This document shows positions 1-9,246 of a DNA stretch of 64,000 nucleotides, in pieces. Both the position numbers and the translations under genes were made by a program. Source of the stretch: Gammaproteobacteria bacterium (GTDB taxonomy: Bacteria > Pseudomonadota > Gammaproteobacteria > GCA-001735895); assembly GCA_029862125.1 (NCBI GenBank), contig JAOTXY010000005.1:1-64000 (forward strand), in the 5' to 3' direction. Below the pieces are notes generated by a model, which was not told where the DNA came from, ran no database searches, and was given only the letters and a program-made list of their open reading frames with translations. Numbering within the stretch: the stretch's first letter is position 1; every line of letters begins with the position of its first letter.

Positions 1-1131
1 CAGTCGAATACGAAAGTAGGTATCGCGCTCACAATTGCTAATTGTTTCCAGCGATGGCGTGGCCGAACCCAGGATGATCGGGATATCGAGCATCTGCGCG
101 CGCTTGATCGCAACATCCCGCGCGTGATAACGCACCCCGTCTTCCTGGCGATACGAGTGATCGTGCTCTTCATCGATAATAATCAGGCCCAGTTTCTCAG
201 ATTGGGAAAACAGGCTGGAGCGCGTGCCTAGCATGATACTGACTTCACCGCGTCGGAAACGATCCCAGGCCTGGTAGCGCTGAAACTCGGTCAGTCCCGA
301 GTGCGAAATGACGAAACAATCACCAAAACGGTTTTCGACGCGCTCGATCAACTGGTTGGTCAGACCAATTTCAGGCACCAGGTAAATGACCTGCAATCCG
401 TCATCGAGGCGTTGCTTGATCAAACGCAGGTAGATTTCCGTTTTACCGCTGCCAGTTATGCCATCCAGCACATGCACTGCGAATCGATGCAGCCGCGGTT
501 CGATCTCGGTAAGGGATCGTTCCTGCTCGCTACTTAACTCGGGTAAATCATCTGCTGGTGCCCTGCCGGCAGGCATTTGCGCCCATTCCCAGCGTACGAT
601 CTGTTTGGCCTCCAATGCTTTTACAACCGGATGCCAGTTGGGATTAACCTGCTTGAGTTCGATTGCGGTCAACCCAGGCAACTGATGCAGCAACGCCTGG
701 CAAACCTCAAACTGCCGCGGGGAGCGTCGTTCAAGTTCTGCGATCAGCGTCGAGTCAGGATTTACCAGACACCAGCGTTTGACTCTTACCGGCTTGTGTG
801 GGCGTGCACCTCGCAGATATCCGGGTAAGCACTGAAAGGCAACTTCTCCGATTGGTTGCAAATAATATTCGGACATCCAGCGGGTTAGCGCCAGCATATG
901 CTCGCCCAGCACTGCCTCCTGGTCGAGTCGCTCCTGCACCGGCTTGATGCGGGCAGGATCTAGTTCGCTGGCATCATTCGTGCCCAGCAATACCCCGGTC
1001 TTAACGCCGCTACTAAACGGCAATCGATAACGAGTTCCAATCAGGGCGGGGTCATCAGCCTCGATCCTGTAGTCGAACACACGGTATAAAGGCAGTGCGA
1101 TGGCGAAACAGGCGAAACGGGATTGCGGCAC
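1..1131 (-). CDS. priA: Primosomal protein N' (PriA helicase), partial at the left window edge; GTG start at 1131
   Basis: Minus-strand translation reads VPQSRFACFAIALPLYRVFDYR...VLDGITGSGKTEIYLRLI...IIIDEEHDHSYRQEDGVRYHARDVAIKRA...LGSATPSLET: Walker A GSGKTE, DEEH box and GSATPS motif. Absent from the supplied ORF track, probably because of the GTG start and open end. Confidence 0.93.
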   Translation of the reverse strand, partial: MPQSRFACFAIALPLYRVFDYRIEADDPALIGTRYRLPFSSGVKTGVLLGTNDASELDPARIKPVQERLDQEAVLGEHMLALTRWMSEYYLQPIGEVAFQCLPGYLRGARPHKPVRVKRWCLVNPDSTLIAELERRSPRQFEVCQALLHQLPGLTAIELKQVNPNWHPVVKALEAKQIVRWEWAQMPAGRAPADDLPELSSEQERSLTEIEPRLHRFAVHVLDGITGSGKTEIYLRLIKQRLDDGLQVIYLVPEIGLTNQLIERVENRFGDCFVISHSGLTEFQRYQAWDRFRRGEVSIMLGTRSSLFSQSEKLGLIIIDEEHDHSYRQEDGVRYHARDVAIKRAQMLDIPIILGSATPSLETISNCERDTYFRIRL

Positions 1132-1285
1132 GTGGATTACTCAAATGGAAAGTTGAATCATACTCGAATTACGAGTCGCGCTCAGCGGGACAAATGCACT
1201 TATTTGAGGACTTACTTAACGGCTAAAGTTAAAGTCGTTTCTAGCAATTAAAAGCTAAATTGTTAAGAAATGGCAACAAATGGAT

Positions 1286-1308
1286 TTATCCACAATTTCT
1301 GTGGATAA
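1286..1308. promoter_or_regulatory. Two perfect DnaA-box consensus 9-mers in inverted orientation (TTATCCACA-N5-TGTGGATAA)
   Basis: Direct read: ttatccacaatttctgtggataa in the AT-rich priA/hemH intergenic region. Confidence 0.6.
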
Positions 1309-1674
1309 GTCTGTGTATGAAATGCACATAAACCGCTGCGAGCCGCATTCCTGTTGATCATCTATTAGATTGTTCAATTTTGCAGCGATTTTATTTTTCT
1401 TTATATATCAACGGGTTATAGCACCTGATCAATTTTTAACCGATATCGGTGCAACTAATCAGGGACAGACTCCTTACAAATTAATTCATGTGCATATCTT
1501 GGCCTTGTCAATAGCGCCAGGGTAATTTTTCAAGTAAATTTAAATATTAAAAATTACTATTTAATAGTGATATGTTAATTCCATCAAACGCAAAAATCGC
1601 CCGGCCGGATTCCCAGTGACATTGCCATGCCCGCCGATTAAACTAGCGAAGTTCTACGACTCGAGCCACGCGCT

Positions 1675-2658
1675 ATGCCCGCCAAAACCGCGGTATTATT
1701 GACCAATCTGGGCACTCCGGACCAGCTCGAACGTGCCTCGGTTAAGCGATTCCTGAAAGAGTTTCTATCTGACCCGCTGGTGGTGCGGCTGCCCCGTATA
1801 TTCTGGTTGCCATTACTTCACGGCTTTATCCTGCCGCTGCGCAGCGGCAAGACCCTGCAGTCTTATAGCCGGGTCTGGAGCGAGGCAGGTTCTCCGCTGA
1901 TGGCTTATTCGAACAAGCAGAGAGAAGCGTTACAGAAAAAACTGTTTGAGCAGGCCCATGTCGAGCTCGCCATGCGCTACGGTAACCCGTCGTACCAATC
2001 GGTGTTGCGCCTGCTGCGCGATGCCGGGGTCGAAAAACTGGTGGTGCTGCCGCTTTATCCCCAGTACTCGGTAACGACCACCGCCACCAGCTACAAGCAC
2101 TTGAAGAACACCCTCAACCAACTCGAGTATGCACCGGCGCTCGAATTCATCGGTTACTACCCCAACCACCCCGCCTATATCGAGGCCCTGGCCGAATCGA
2201 TCCGTGAGCACTGGCAACAGGGGCAACGGCACCTGTTGATGTCATTCCACGGCCTGCCGCAGGCCAACGTCGACCGGGGCGATCCTTACCAGGTGCAGTG
2301 TGAAAAGACCGCTAAACTGCTGGCGGCCGAACTCGAGCTCGGGGAATCCGACTGGTCAATCGGTTACCAGTCACGATTCGGCAAGCAGACCTGGATTCAG
2401 CCCTATACCGCGGACGTACTGCATCGACTGGTCGAACGCGGCATCAAGGCAGTCGACGTCGTCTGTCCCGGATTCTCGTCCGACTGCCTCGAAACCCTGG
2501 ATGAAATCGAGGTCGAGTATCGCAGCGAATTTCTCGAGCTTGGCGGTGAGGATTTCAGCTATATCCCGGCGCTTAACGATCGCGATGCGCATATAGAGAT
2601 GATGCGCAGCCTGGTTCAACCTTATATATCCGACGAAGTATCGGCCGATTCAGGTTGA
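1675..2658 (+). CDS. hemH: Ferrochelatase
   Basis: MPAKTAVLLTNLGTPDQ...KRFLKEFLSDPLVV...SFHGLP...CPGFSSDCLETLDEI motifs typical of HemH. Confidence 0.95.
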   Translation: MPAKTAVLLTNLGTPDQLERASVKRFLKEFLSDPLVVRLPRIFWLPLLHGFILPLRSGKTLQSYSRVWSEAGSPLMAYSNKQREALQKKLFEQAHVELAMRYGNPSYQSVLRLLRDAGVEKLVVLPLYPQYSVTTTATSYKHLKNTLNQLEYAPALEFIGYYPNHPAYIEALAESIREHWQQGQRHLLMSFHGLPQANVDRGDPYQVQCEKTAKLLAAELELGESDWSIGYQSRFGKQTWIQPYTADVLHRLVERGIKAVDVVCPGFSSDCLETLDEIEVEYRSEFLELGGEDFSYIPALNDRDAHIEMMRSLVQPYISDEVSADSG

Positions 2659-2732
2659 ATCATAAGCATAATCCAATGTCTATAAACACTTCCGCATTAA
2701 AACCGCCCACAGCAAATCAAGGGTTCTAAATC

Positions 2733-4007
2733 ATGTTTAAATCTTTTTTCCCGAATCCCCGGATATTCTTCATTTCTGTCGTCGCCTATGCAGCCGTTTG
2801 CAGCTTTATCTGGTACGGTTTCAACGAACAAATCGGTGAAGTCCTTGGCTTCGACCTTTCGCCATCAGCACCTGTTATCGGGTTGGGTCATTTTACAACA
2901 GACTCCTTTTTGCTATTTTATATTTTCTACTTTGCCTGCACTTTTCTATTCGCGGCATTCTGGTTCACGGTTGCAAATCACCGATGGCAATGGTGGTCAA
3001 TCGTCGGCTCGATATTTATTTTGTTTTCCACCTATTTTTCGGTACAGGTATCGGTTGCCATCAATAACTGGCGTCGGCCATTTTTCGACCTGGTGCAAAA
3101 CGCCCTGGGTAGTTCCGCATCACAAGGAACCGATGAGATTGAAATCGTAGCGTCAGAAGAAACTATCTCGTCGGTTACAACTGAACTATACGATCTGATA
3201 CTTATTTTTGCCGAAATTGCTTTTCTTGCCATTTTCATGTTCGTCGTTACCCGGTTTTTCGTCAGCCACTTTATTTTTCGCTGGCGTACCGCGATGAATG
3301 ACTATTACACTGCTCAGTGGGAAACGGTACGGAACATAGAGGGGGCATCCCAGCGCATCCAGGAAGACACAATGCGCTTCGCTGAAATTATGGAAAGCCT
3401 GGGGGTTTCGATTATCGACTCAGTCATGACGCTATTTGCTTTTTTACCAGTACTTTGGGCACTGTCAGAGTACGTAAGCGAGCTTCCCGTGGTTGGAGTC
3501 ATTGCCCATCCCCTGTTTGTTGCTTCACTGGTATGGTCAATTTTTGGCACCGGCCTGTTAGCAATAGTCGGTATTAAATTACCAGGATTGTTTTTTAAGA
3601 ACCAACGCGTTGAAGCCGCCTTTCGTAAAGAACTGGTATACGGCGAGGACGATGAACAGCGCGCGCAACCCCCGACGCTCAAGGAACTGTTTGCCAACGT
3701 ACGCAAGAACTACTTCAGAATTTACTTTCACTACATGTATTTTAATGTTGCGCGCATGCTGTATCTGCAGGCCGACAACATATTCGTATATATTCTTTTG
3801 ATACCGACGATTGCCGCTGGTGCCATTACCTTTGGCATATTGCAACAGATTCTGACCGCGTTCAGCCAGGTCAGCGATTCGTTTCAATACCTGGTTAAAT
3901 CGTGGACGACAATTGTTGAGTTATTGTCGGTTCACAAGCGCCTGGCATCCTTCGAGGCGGCGATAAAACATGAGCCGCTGCCGGCCATTGATCAATTAGC
4001 CACGTGA
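2733..4007 (+). CDS. sbmA: SbmA/BacA-like inner-membrane peptide transporter
   Basis: MFKSFFPNPRIFF N-terminus, multiple TM helices, conserved ...VANHRWQWWS... and ...QVSDSFQYLVKSWTTIVELLSVHKRL... regions of the SbmA_BacA family. Confidence 0.88.
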   Translation: MFKSFFPNPRIFFISVVAYAAVCSFIWYGFNEQIGEVLGFDLSPSAPVIGLGHFTTDSFLLFYIFYFACTFLFAAFWFTVANHRWQWWSIVGSIFILFSTYFSVQVSVAINNWRRPFFDLVQNALGSSASQGTDEIEIVASEETISSVTTELYDLILIFAEIAFLAIFMFVVTRFFVSHFIFRWRTAMNDYYTAQWETVRNIEGASQRIQEDTMRFAEIMESLGVSIIDSVMTLFAFLPVLWALSEYVSELPVVGVIAHPLFVASLVWSIFGTGLLAIVGIKLPGLFFKNQRVEAAFRKELVYGEDDEQRAQPPTLKELFANVRKNYFRIYFHYMYFNVARMLYLQADNIFVYILLIPTIAAGAITFGILQQILTAFSQVSDSFQYLVKSWTTIVELLSVHKRLASFEAAIKHEPLPAIDQLAT

Positions 4008-4048
4008 TTATGAAAAGCTTCTCGATGTTGGCTGACAACTAGACATCC

Positions 4049-4810
4049 ATGTGCCTGATCCTGTTTGCCTGGCGCCAGCACCCGGATTACCCGCTGATAC
4101 TGATCGCCAACCGTGACGAATATTACGCACGCCCGACGCGCGATGCGCACTGGTGGGAAGAGACACCGGTATTTGCGGGGCGCGATCTCGAGGCCGGAGG
4201 TACCTGGCTCGGGGTCAATAGTCGGGGTCGCCTCGCCGCGGTCACCAATGTACGCGAACCGGGTGCAATGAAACCCGGTAAAAAATCACGCGGCGCGCTG
4301 ACGCAAAACTTCCTCTCGGGTGATGCGACACCCAAGGCCTTCCTGCAGGAACTAGCCCCTGATGACCGGAACTACGCCGGATTCAACCTGCTGCTAGGCG
4401 ACGCCCAGGGCTTATGGTTTTACTCCAACCGTGATCACGGTATTCGCAGCGTTGATCCCGGGGTTTACGGCATTAGCAATGGCACTTTTGATGAGCCCTG
4501 GCCCAAGCTCAGTTCCGGCAAGCAGGAACTCAAAGCGATGCTGGATGGCAAGATTATCGCCGCTAACCTGATGGAAATCCTGACCGACCACCAGGTAGCG
4601 CAGGACCACGAATTACCGCAAACCGGGGTTTCGCTCGACATCGAGCGAATGCTCTCGAGCCGCTTCATCCGTTCACCTGAATATGGCACCCGCGCCTGCA
4701 GCGTGGTCACAATAGGTGCCGACAAGCAGATTAGTTTCAATGAACAAAACTATCTCGATGCCGAGCATAGCGGTAACCTGGTACAGGAAACCTTTGAAAT
4801 AGCCATGTAA
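4049..4810 (+). CDS. NRDE (TANGO2-like) family protein
   Basis: MCLILFAWRQHPDYPLILIANRDEYYARPT: diagnostic N-terminal Cys and NRDE motif. Confidence 0.9.
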   Translation: MCLILFAWRQHPDYPLILIANRDEYYARPTRDAHWWEETPVFAGRDLEAGGTWLGVNSRGRLAAVTNVREPGAMKPGKKSRGALTQNFLSGDATPKAFLQELAPDDRNYAGFNLLLGDAQGLWFYSNRDHGIRSVDPGVYGISNGTFDEPWPKLSSGKQELKAMLDGKIIAANLMEILTDHQVAQDHELPQTGVSLDIERMLSSRFIRSPEYGTRACSVVTIGADKQISFNEQNYLDAEHSGNLVQETFEIAM

Positions 4811-4895
4811 AGAGTGATGACGCACGTCGACTGGATTAGCCTCTGACTCCCTCCCTTTCTAGAAGGCAGGCCTACTAGAAACCCTCCGAACCGGC

Positions 4896-5084
4896 AACCG
4901 AAGGCATTCCTTGCGACTGACTGGGTGGCCTTCGGCTTCCCGAAAAAGGATTGATTTTAAAGGGCAAGGCGAGACTCGACGTCCATGTCTCGACTCGCCA
5001 CAGGCCGCGTCCCTGCGGCCTGACCCTTTAAAATCAATCCTTTTTCGGCACCCAGCCTTTACCTCGCAAGGAATGCCTTCGGTT
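4896..5084. repeat. Nested imperfect inverted-repeat element 1 (outer arms aaccgaaggcattccttgcga / tcgcaaggaatgccttcggtt; inner arms cgaaaaaggattgattttaaaggg / ccctttaaaatcaatcctttttcg)
   Basis: Arms read directly at 4896-4915/5064-5084, 4921-4927/5049-5055 and 4941-4964/5024-5047, plus internal hairpin caggccgc-gtccct-gcggcctg at 5001-5022. Confidence 0.85.
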
Positions 5085-5192
5085 ACCTCTTAAAGTATCC
5101 AGATACAAACAACACTTCTGAATCCAAACAATAAGACGCCTCAAGTGCTAAGTGAATCCATGGATAGGTCAACCGGAGCTGGGACTTTAAGG

Positions 5193-5318
5193 GGTGTGGC
5201 CATCGGGATATCTTTGAGGAACGCTGCGCAACAGGGATGTTGCGCGCGAGCTTACATGGATGTATCGGTCCGACGCTTCGGCACGGCGATTCCGCAAAGA
5301 TATCCCGATGGCCACACC
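5193..5318. repeat. Nested inverted-repeat element 2 (24-bp perfect arms ggtgtggccatcgggatatctttg / caaagatatcccgatggccacacc)
   Basis: Arms read directly at 5193-5216 and 5295-5318; internal hairpins gcgcaaca-ggga-tgttgcgc (5226-5245) and taca-tgga-tgta (5253-5264). Confidence 0.88.
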
Positions 5319-5347
5319 GTCACTGGTCCACCATTAAACATGAATAA

Positions 5348-6109
5348 TTAAATATTAAAGAGGGTTTCGGCGTTTTGGTTTAGGGTGGCGGCGAGATCTT
5401 CGGTCGTGGTGTTGCGTAATTCGGCCATGGTTTGCAGGTGTTCGACGATGAAGCCAGGTTCATTGAGTTGGCCACGGTGATTGGCGCCAGGCTGATCGGG
5501 CGCATCCGACTCAATTAATAACGCATCATCCGGCATCGCGGCAACGACTTTACGCAGCTTTTGCGCCCGCTCGAAACTCAAGGTTGCGGCGATACCCAAT
5601 TTGAAACCGATGTCGTGCAATTGCTGCGCCTGCTGCTGGCTGCCCGAAAAACTATGCACCACACCGCCAAATTGGGCCTGCTTGCGCAGCAGGCTGATGA
5701 CTTCATCCATCGCCTTGCGCACGTGCACAATGAGTGGCAGGTGATGATTATTGGCAAGCTGTAGCTGTTCCCTGAACAACTGCAGCTGCCATTTTTCATC
5801 GACTCGCGAATCAAAGAAGTCGATACCACACTCACCAACGGCGATGGGTTGCTCTCGCTCAAGCCATTCGTCGAGCTCGCGCAAATGGTTGACCTGGTGC
5901 TGCTCGATAAACATCGGATGTAAGCCGTAAGCCGGATATAAACCGTCATGGCCTTCGCAAACCTGTTTCACTTTTTCCCAACGATTGGCGGTAGTCGCGG
6001 GAATTACCATGCGTGTCACGTTAGCTGCAGCGGCTTGTGCAATCACTTGCTGCCGTCGTTCATCAAAGCGGTCATCATCGAGATGACAATGGCTGTCAAT
6101 CAATTTCAT
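5348..6109 (-). CDS. tatD: TatD-family hydrolase / DNase
   Basis: MKLIDSHCHLDDDRF...GECGIDFF...IVHVRKA...LIESDAP metal-binding motifs. Confidence 0.93.
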   Translation of the reverse strand: MKLIDSHCHLDDDRFDERRQQVIAQAAAANVTRMVIPATTANRWEKVKQVCEGHDGLYPAYGLHPMFIEQHQVNHLRELDEWLEREQPIAVGECGIDFFDSRVDEKWQLQLFREQLQLANNHHLPLIVHVRKAMDEVISLLRKQAQFGGVVHSFSGSQQQAQQLHDIGFKLGIAATLSFERAQKLRKVVAAMPDDALLIESDAPDQPGANHRGQLNEPGFIVEHLQTMAELRNTTTEDLAATLNQNAETLFNI

Positions 6110-6999
6110 GCTTCGTGTCGGCGCTTGATTAAATCACTGATAATCGGGGTAAGAATGATTTCCATTGCCATTCCCATTTTGCCACCGGGCACTACGATGG
6201 TATTGCGTCTCGACATGAAGGCACCGCTAATCATCGATAGCAGGTTGGTAAAATCGGTATTGCGTATATCCGGCTTCCTGAAACGGATCACGACAAAACT
6301 CTCATCGAGCGTTGGAATATCACGGGCAATGAACGGATTCGATGTATCCACCGTGGCAACGCGCTGAAAGTTGATATCCGTTTCCGAAAACTGCGGGGTA
6401 ATATGTTTCACGTAGTCCGGCATGCGGCGTAAAATATTATCGACGACCTCGTCCTGGCTATACCCACGTTCGGCACTGTCGCGGTGAATTTTCTGGATCC
6501 ACTCCAGGTTGACGACGGGAACCACACCAACCTTGAGATCAACATAGCGCGTCATGTCCACGCTGGTGGTCTTGACGAGACCATGCAGTCCTTCGTAGAA
6601 CAATAAATCGGTATCGGGTTCGATATCTTCCCAGGGTGTGAACTGGCCGGAATCGAGTGCTACTCCCAGGCGCTCGGCATGCTGCCGCGCCTCTTCTTCA
6701 TTATGTAGATAAAATCGCTTTTGCCCGCCGCCGGTTTCACCGTAGGTTCGAAATAACTGTTCCAGCTCTTGGAAATGGTTTGCGGCTTCCCCGAAATGAC
6801 TGAAGTTAACACCGGACTGGTTGGCTTCAATCACTTTTCGTTGCATCCCTTCGCGATCATAACGATGAAAGCTGTCGCCCTCGACCACCACGGGATTTAT
6901 CTTCTGTCGGTAAAAGATCGCTTCCAGCGCTTTTTTTACCGTCGAGGTTCCGGCGCCGGAAGAGCCGGTTATGACGACGACGGGGTGTTTTCTCGACAT
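6106..6999 (-). CDS. prkB: Phosphoribulokinase-family protein (PrkB type); overlaps tatD by 4 bp
   Basis: MSRKHPVVVITGSSGAGTSTVKKALE (P-loop)...EGDSFHRYDREGM...LFYEGLHGLV. Confidence 0.87.
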   Translation of the reverse strand: MSRKHPVVVITGSSGAGTSTVKKALEAIFYRQKINPVVVEGDSFHRYDREGMQRKVIEANQSGVNFSHFGEAANHFQELEQLFRTYGETGGGQKRFYLHNEEEARQHAERLGVALDSGQFTPWEDIEPDTDLLFYEGLHGLVKTTSVDMTRYVDLKVGVVPVVNLEWIQKIHRDSAERGYSQDEVVDNILRRMPDYVKHITPQFSETDINFQRVATVDTSNPFIARDIPTLDESFVVIRFRKPDIRNTDFTNLLSMISGAFMSRRNTIVVPGGKMGMAMEIILTPIISDLIKRRHEA

Positions 7000-7251
7000 G
7001 ACTTAAACCCTGGTTTAGCGATACACAAATTCCAAACCCCATTATACCCCGTGACGGTGCCGGGAAAACCGGGTTTGGCTTTGTAGCAATTGGTAATATT
7101 GTGTACACTCAATTGGGTATTCCTGTCTCATCTTGTCAGCGCTAAAATTCTTTAGCACTACTGGATTCAAACAGATAAGCAGCAAAGATTTAGGAACCAG
7201 CAGGTACGGTAACCCTGACTGGTAGCGATTAATTGAGGATTCGACCAACAC

Positions 7252-9246
7252 TTGAGCAAATTAAAAAGAATACTCAGGGCCAGACTTAGAAAAGTCAAAT
7301 TCAGAAAGCTGCGCAGCACAAAATGGATTGCTGGAATAATTTTTGTTGAATTTGGCTGGTTCGTCACCGGGGTTGCACCCAGCACCGACATCGCCTGGGT
7401 TACGGGCATACTGCTTTTTACCATTTACCTGTTTGTATTTGAAATCGTCAATGTCGACGAGACCGCAATTACGATCATGGTGTTACTCGGAATGACTTCA
7501 CTGCTGGCGCCATTCATGGGGCTGGAACAGGGATTAGTCGACACGCAACACCTGTTTGATGGCTTTGCCAGTAACGCGGTGATATCCATTATCGCGGTTA
7601 TGATTATCGGTGCGGGCCTCGACAAGACCGGGATGATGAGTTCAGTCGCGGGATTTATTCTAAAGATCGGTGGAACCTCCGAGAACCGCATAATACCGAT
7701 TGTCTCGGGAACGGTCGGAATCATTTCTTCGTTCATGCAGAATGTCGGTGCTGCAGCCCTGTTCCTGCCCGTAGTCAGCCGGATTTCAGCACGCTCGAAC
7801 CTGCCGATGTCGCGCCTGCTGATGCCAATGGGTTTTACCGCGATTCTCGGCGGTACCGTAACCATGGTGGGGTCATCTCCATTAATCCTGTTAAACGATC
7901 TGATCCTGACCTCGAACACGGCCTTGCCGTTGTATCAGCAAATGCATACCTGGGACTTGTTTTCGGTTACCCCGGTGGGCCTGGCACTGGTGGCGACCGG
8001 CATTATTTACTTCATGCTGGCCGGCAAGTATGTATTACCCACGATCTCGCACGAATCTTCTACCGCCGTTGCCGGCAGCACCAAGTATCTCGAAGAAGTC
8101 TACGGAGTTGATTACCTGACCTTCGAGGTTAACGTTCCCGAGGACAGCCCACTGGTTGGCGAGACACTCAATGATATCGAATCGGTCAACAAGATCCGAA
8201 TCGTTGCGATCAAGGCAGCTGGTGCTGGTATGCGCGCGGGTCAAGGCGATTTATCGCGTGATGTCGAGTTTGCTCCCAACTCCACACTCGGAATACTTTG
8301 CTCCCCGGCCCATTTAAAGGATTTCGTCGACGCCTACGGTCTGGACATCCAGAAAGGTTTAAAAGTTTTCTCCGAAGTGTTGGCATCAACCCAGGCCGGT
8401 GTCGCCGAAATTGTAATTCCACCCGGCTCGAACCTGATCGGCAAATCGGCACTCGATGTCTGGATGCGCAAGACCTACGGGATTGCCATGGTAGCCTTGT
8501 ATCGTGATGGCGAAACCATGGTCGAAGGTGAAAACATTCGCGACATGCCACTCGAAGCGGGCGATACCATTCTGGCGCACACCACCTGGAGATCCCTGGC
8601 GCATCTCGAACGTGATCGTAATTTTGTTATCGTCACGTCCGAGTATCCGCGCGAACAAACGCGCCCCAACAAGGTCGGTTGGGCCACGTTTTTTTTCTCG
8701 CTGGCATTGTTCATGGTGTTGTTCACCGATTTAAGGCTTTCCATCGCACTGATGACCGGTGCGATCGGGATGGTCATTTCCGGGGTACTGAAGATGGAGG
8801 AAGCCTATGAATCGGTTTCCTGGAGCACCGTATTCCTGCTGGCCAGCCTGATTCCACTGGGCCTCGCGGTGGAAACCAGCGGCACAGCAAAATGGATCGC
8901 CGAACAAACCCTGCTGGTGGTAGGCGGCATGCCGATCTGGGTAATCCAGGCGGCAGTGGCCGTGCTGGCGACTTTTTTCACGCTGGTGATGTCCAACGTA
9001 GGGGCCACGGTACTGCTGGTACCACTGGCGGTCAATATTGCCATCGGCGCCGGTGCCAATCCCGCGGTATTTGCCCTGACCGTGGCGCTCGCCACATCCA
9101 ATTCCTTTCTGATACCCACCCACCAGGTGAATGCGCTGATCAAGGGGCCGGGGGGCTACCGGGTGCCCGACTTTATGCGTGCGGGATTCTTTATGACTAT
9201 TTTGTTCATCGTCGTCATGCTGGTGATGATGAATATTATTTTTTAG
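7252..9246 (+). CDS. SLC13/ArsB-superfamily permease with internal TrkA-C (RCK_C) domains; TTG start
   Basis: N- and C-terminal polytopic TM blocks around a soluble segment with ...VPEDSPLVGETLNDIES... and ...IPPGSNLIGKSALDVWMRKTYGIAMVALYR... repeats. Confidence 0.82.
   Translation: MSKLKRILRARLRKVKFRKLRSTKWIAGIIFVEFGWFVTGVAPSTDIAWVTGILLFTIYLFVFEIVNVDETAITIMVLLGMTSLLAPFMGLEQGLVDTQHLFDGFASNAVISIIAVMIIGAGLDKTGMMSSVAGFILKIGGTSENRIIPIVSGTVGIISSFMQNVGAAALFLPVVSRISARSNLPMSRLLMPMGFTAILGGTVTMVGSSPLILLNDLILTSNTALPLYQQMHTWDLFSVTPVGLALVATGIIYFMLAGKYVLPTISHESSTAVAGSTKYLEEVYGVDYLTFEVNVPEDSPLVGETLNDIESVNKIRIVAIKAAGAGMRAGQGDLSRDVEFAPNSTLGILCSPAHLKDFVDAYGLDIQKGLKVFSEVLASTQAGVAEIVIPPGSNLIGKSALDVWMRKTYGIAMVALYRDGETMVEGENIRDMPLEAGDTILAHTTWRSLAHLERDRNFVIVTSEYPREQTRPNKVGWATFFFSLALFMVLFTDLRLSIALMTGAIGMVISGVLKMEEAYESVSWSTVFLLASLIPLGLAVETSGTAKWIAEQTLLVVGGMPIWVIQAAVAVLATFFTLVMSNVGATVLLVPLAVNIAIGAGANPAVFALTVALATSNSFLIPTHQVNALIKGPGGYRVPDFMRAGFFMTILFIVVMLVMMNIIF

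Noticed and set aside
4911-5351. Two small plus-strand ORFs (60 and 68 aa) in the NRDE/tatD intergenic region
   Set aside because: They run through the two inverted-repeat elements and have no protein-like conservation signal; treated as repeat-derived.
9236-9246. 11-bp convergent overlap of the SLC13-type permease and trmB 3' ends
   Set aside because: Common in compact bacterial genomes; no further signal.
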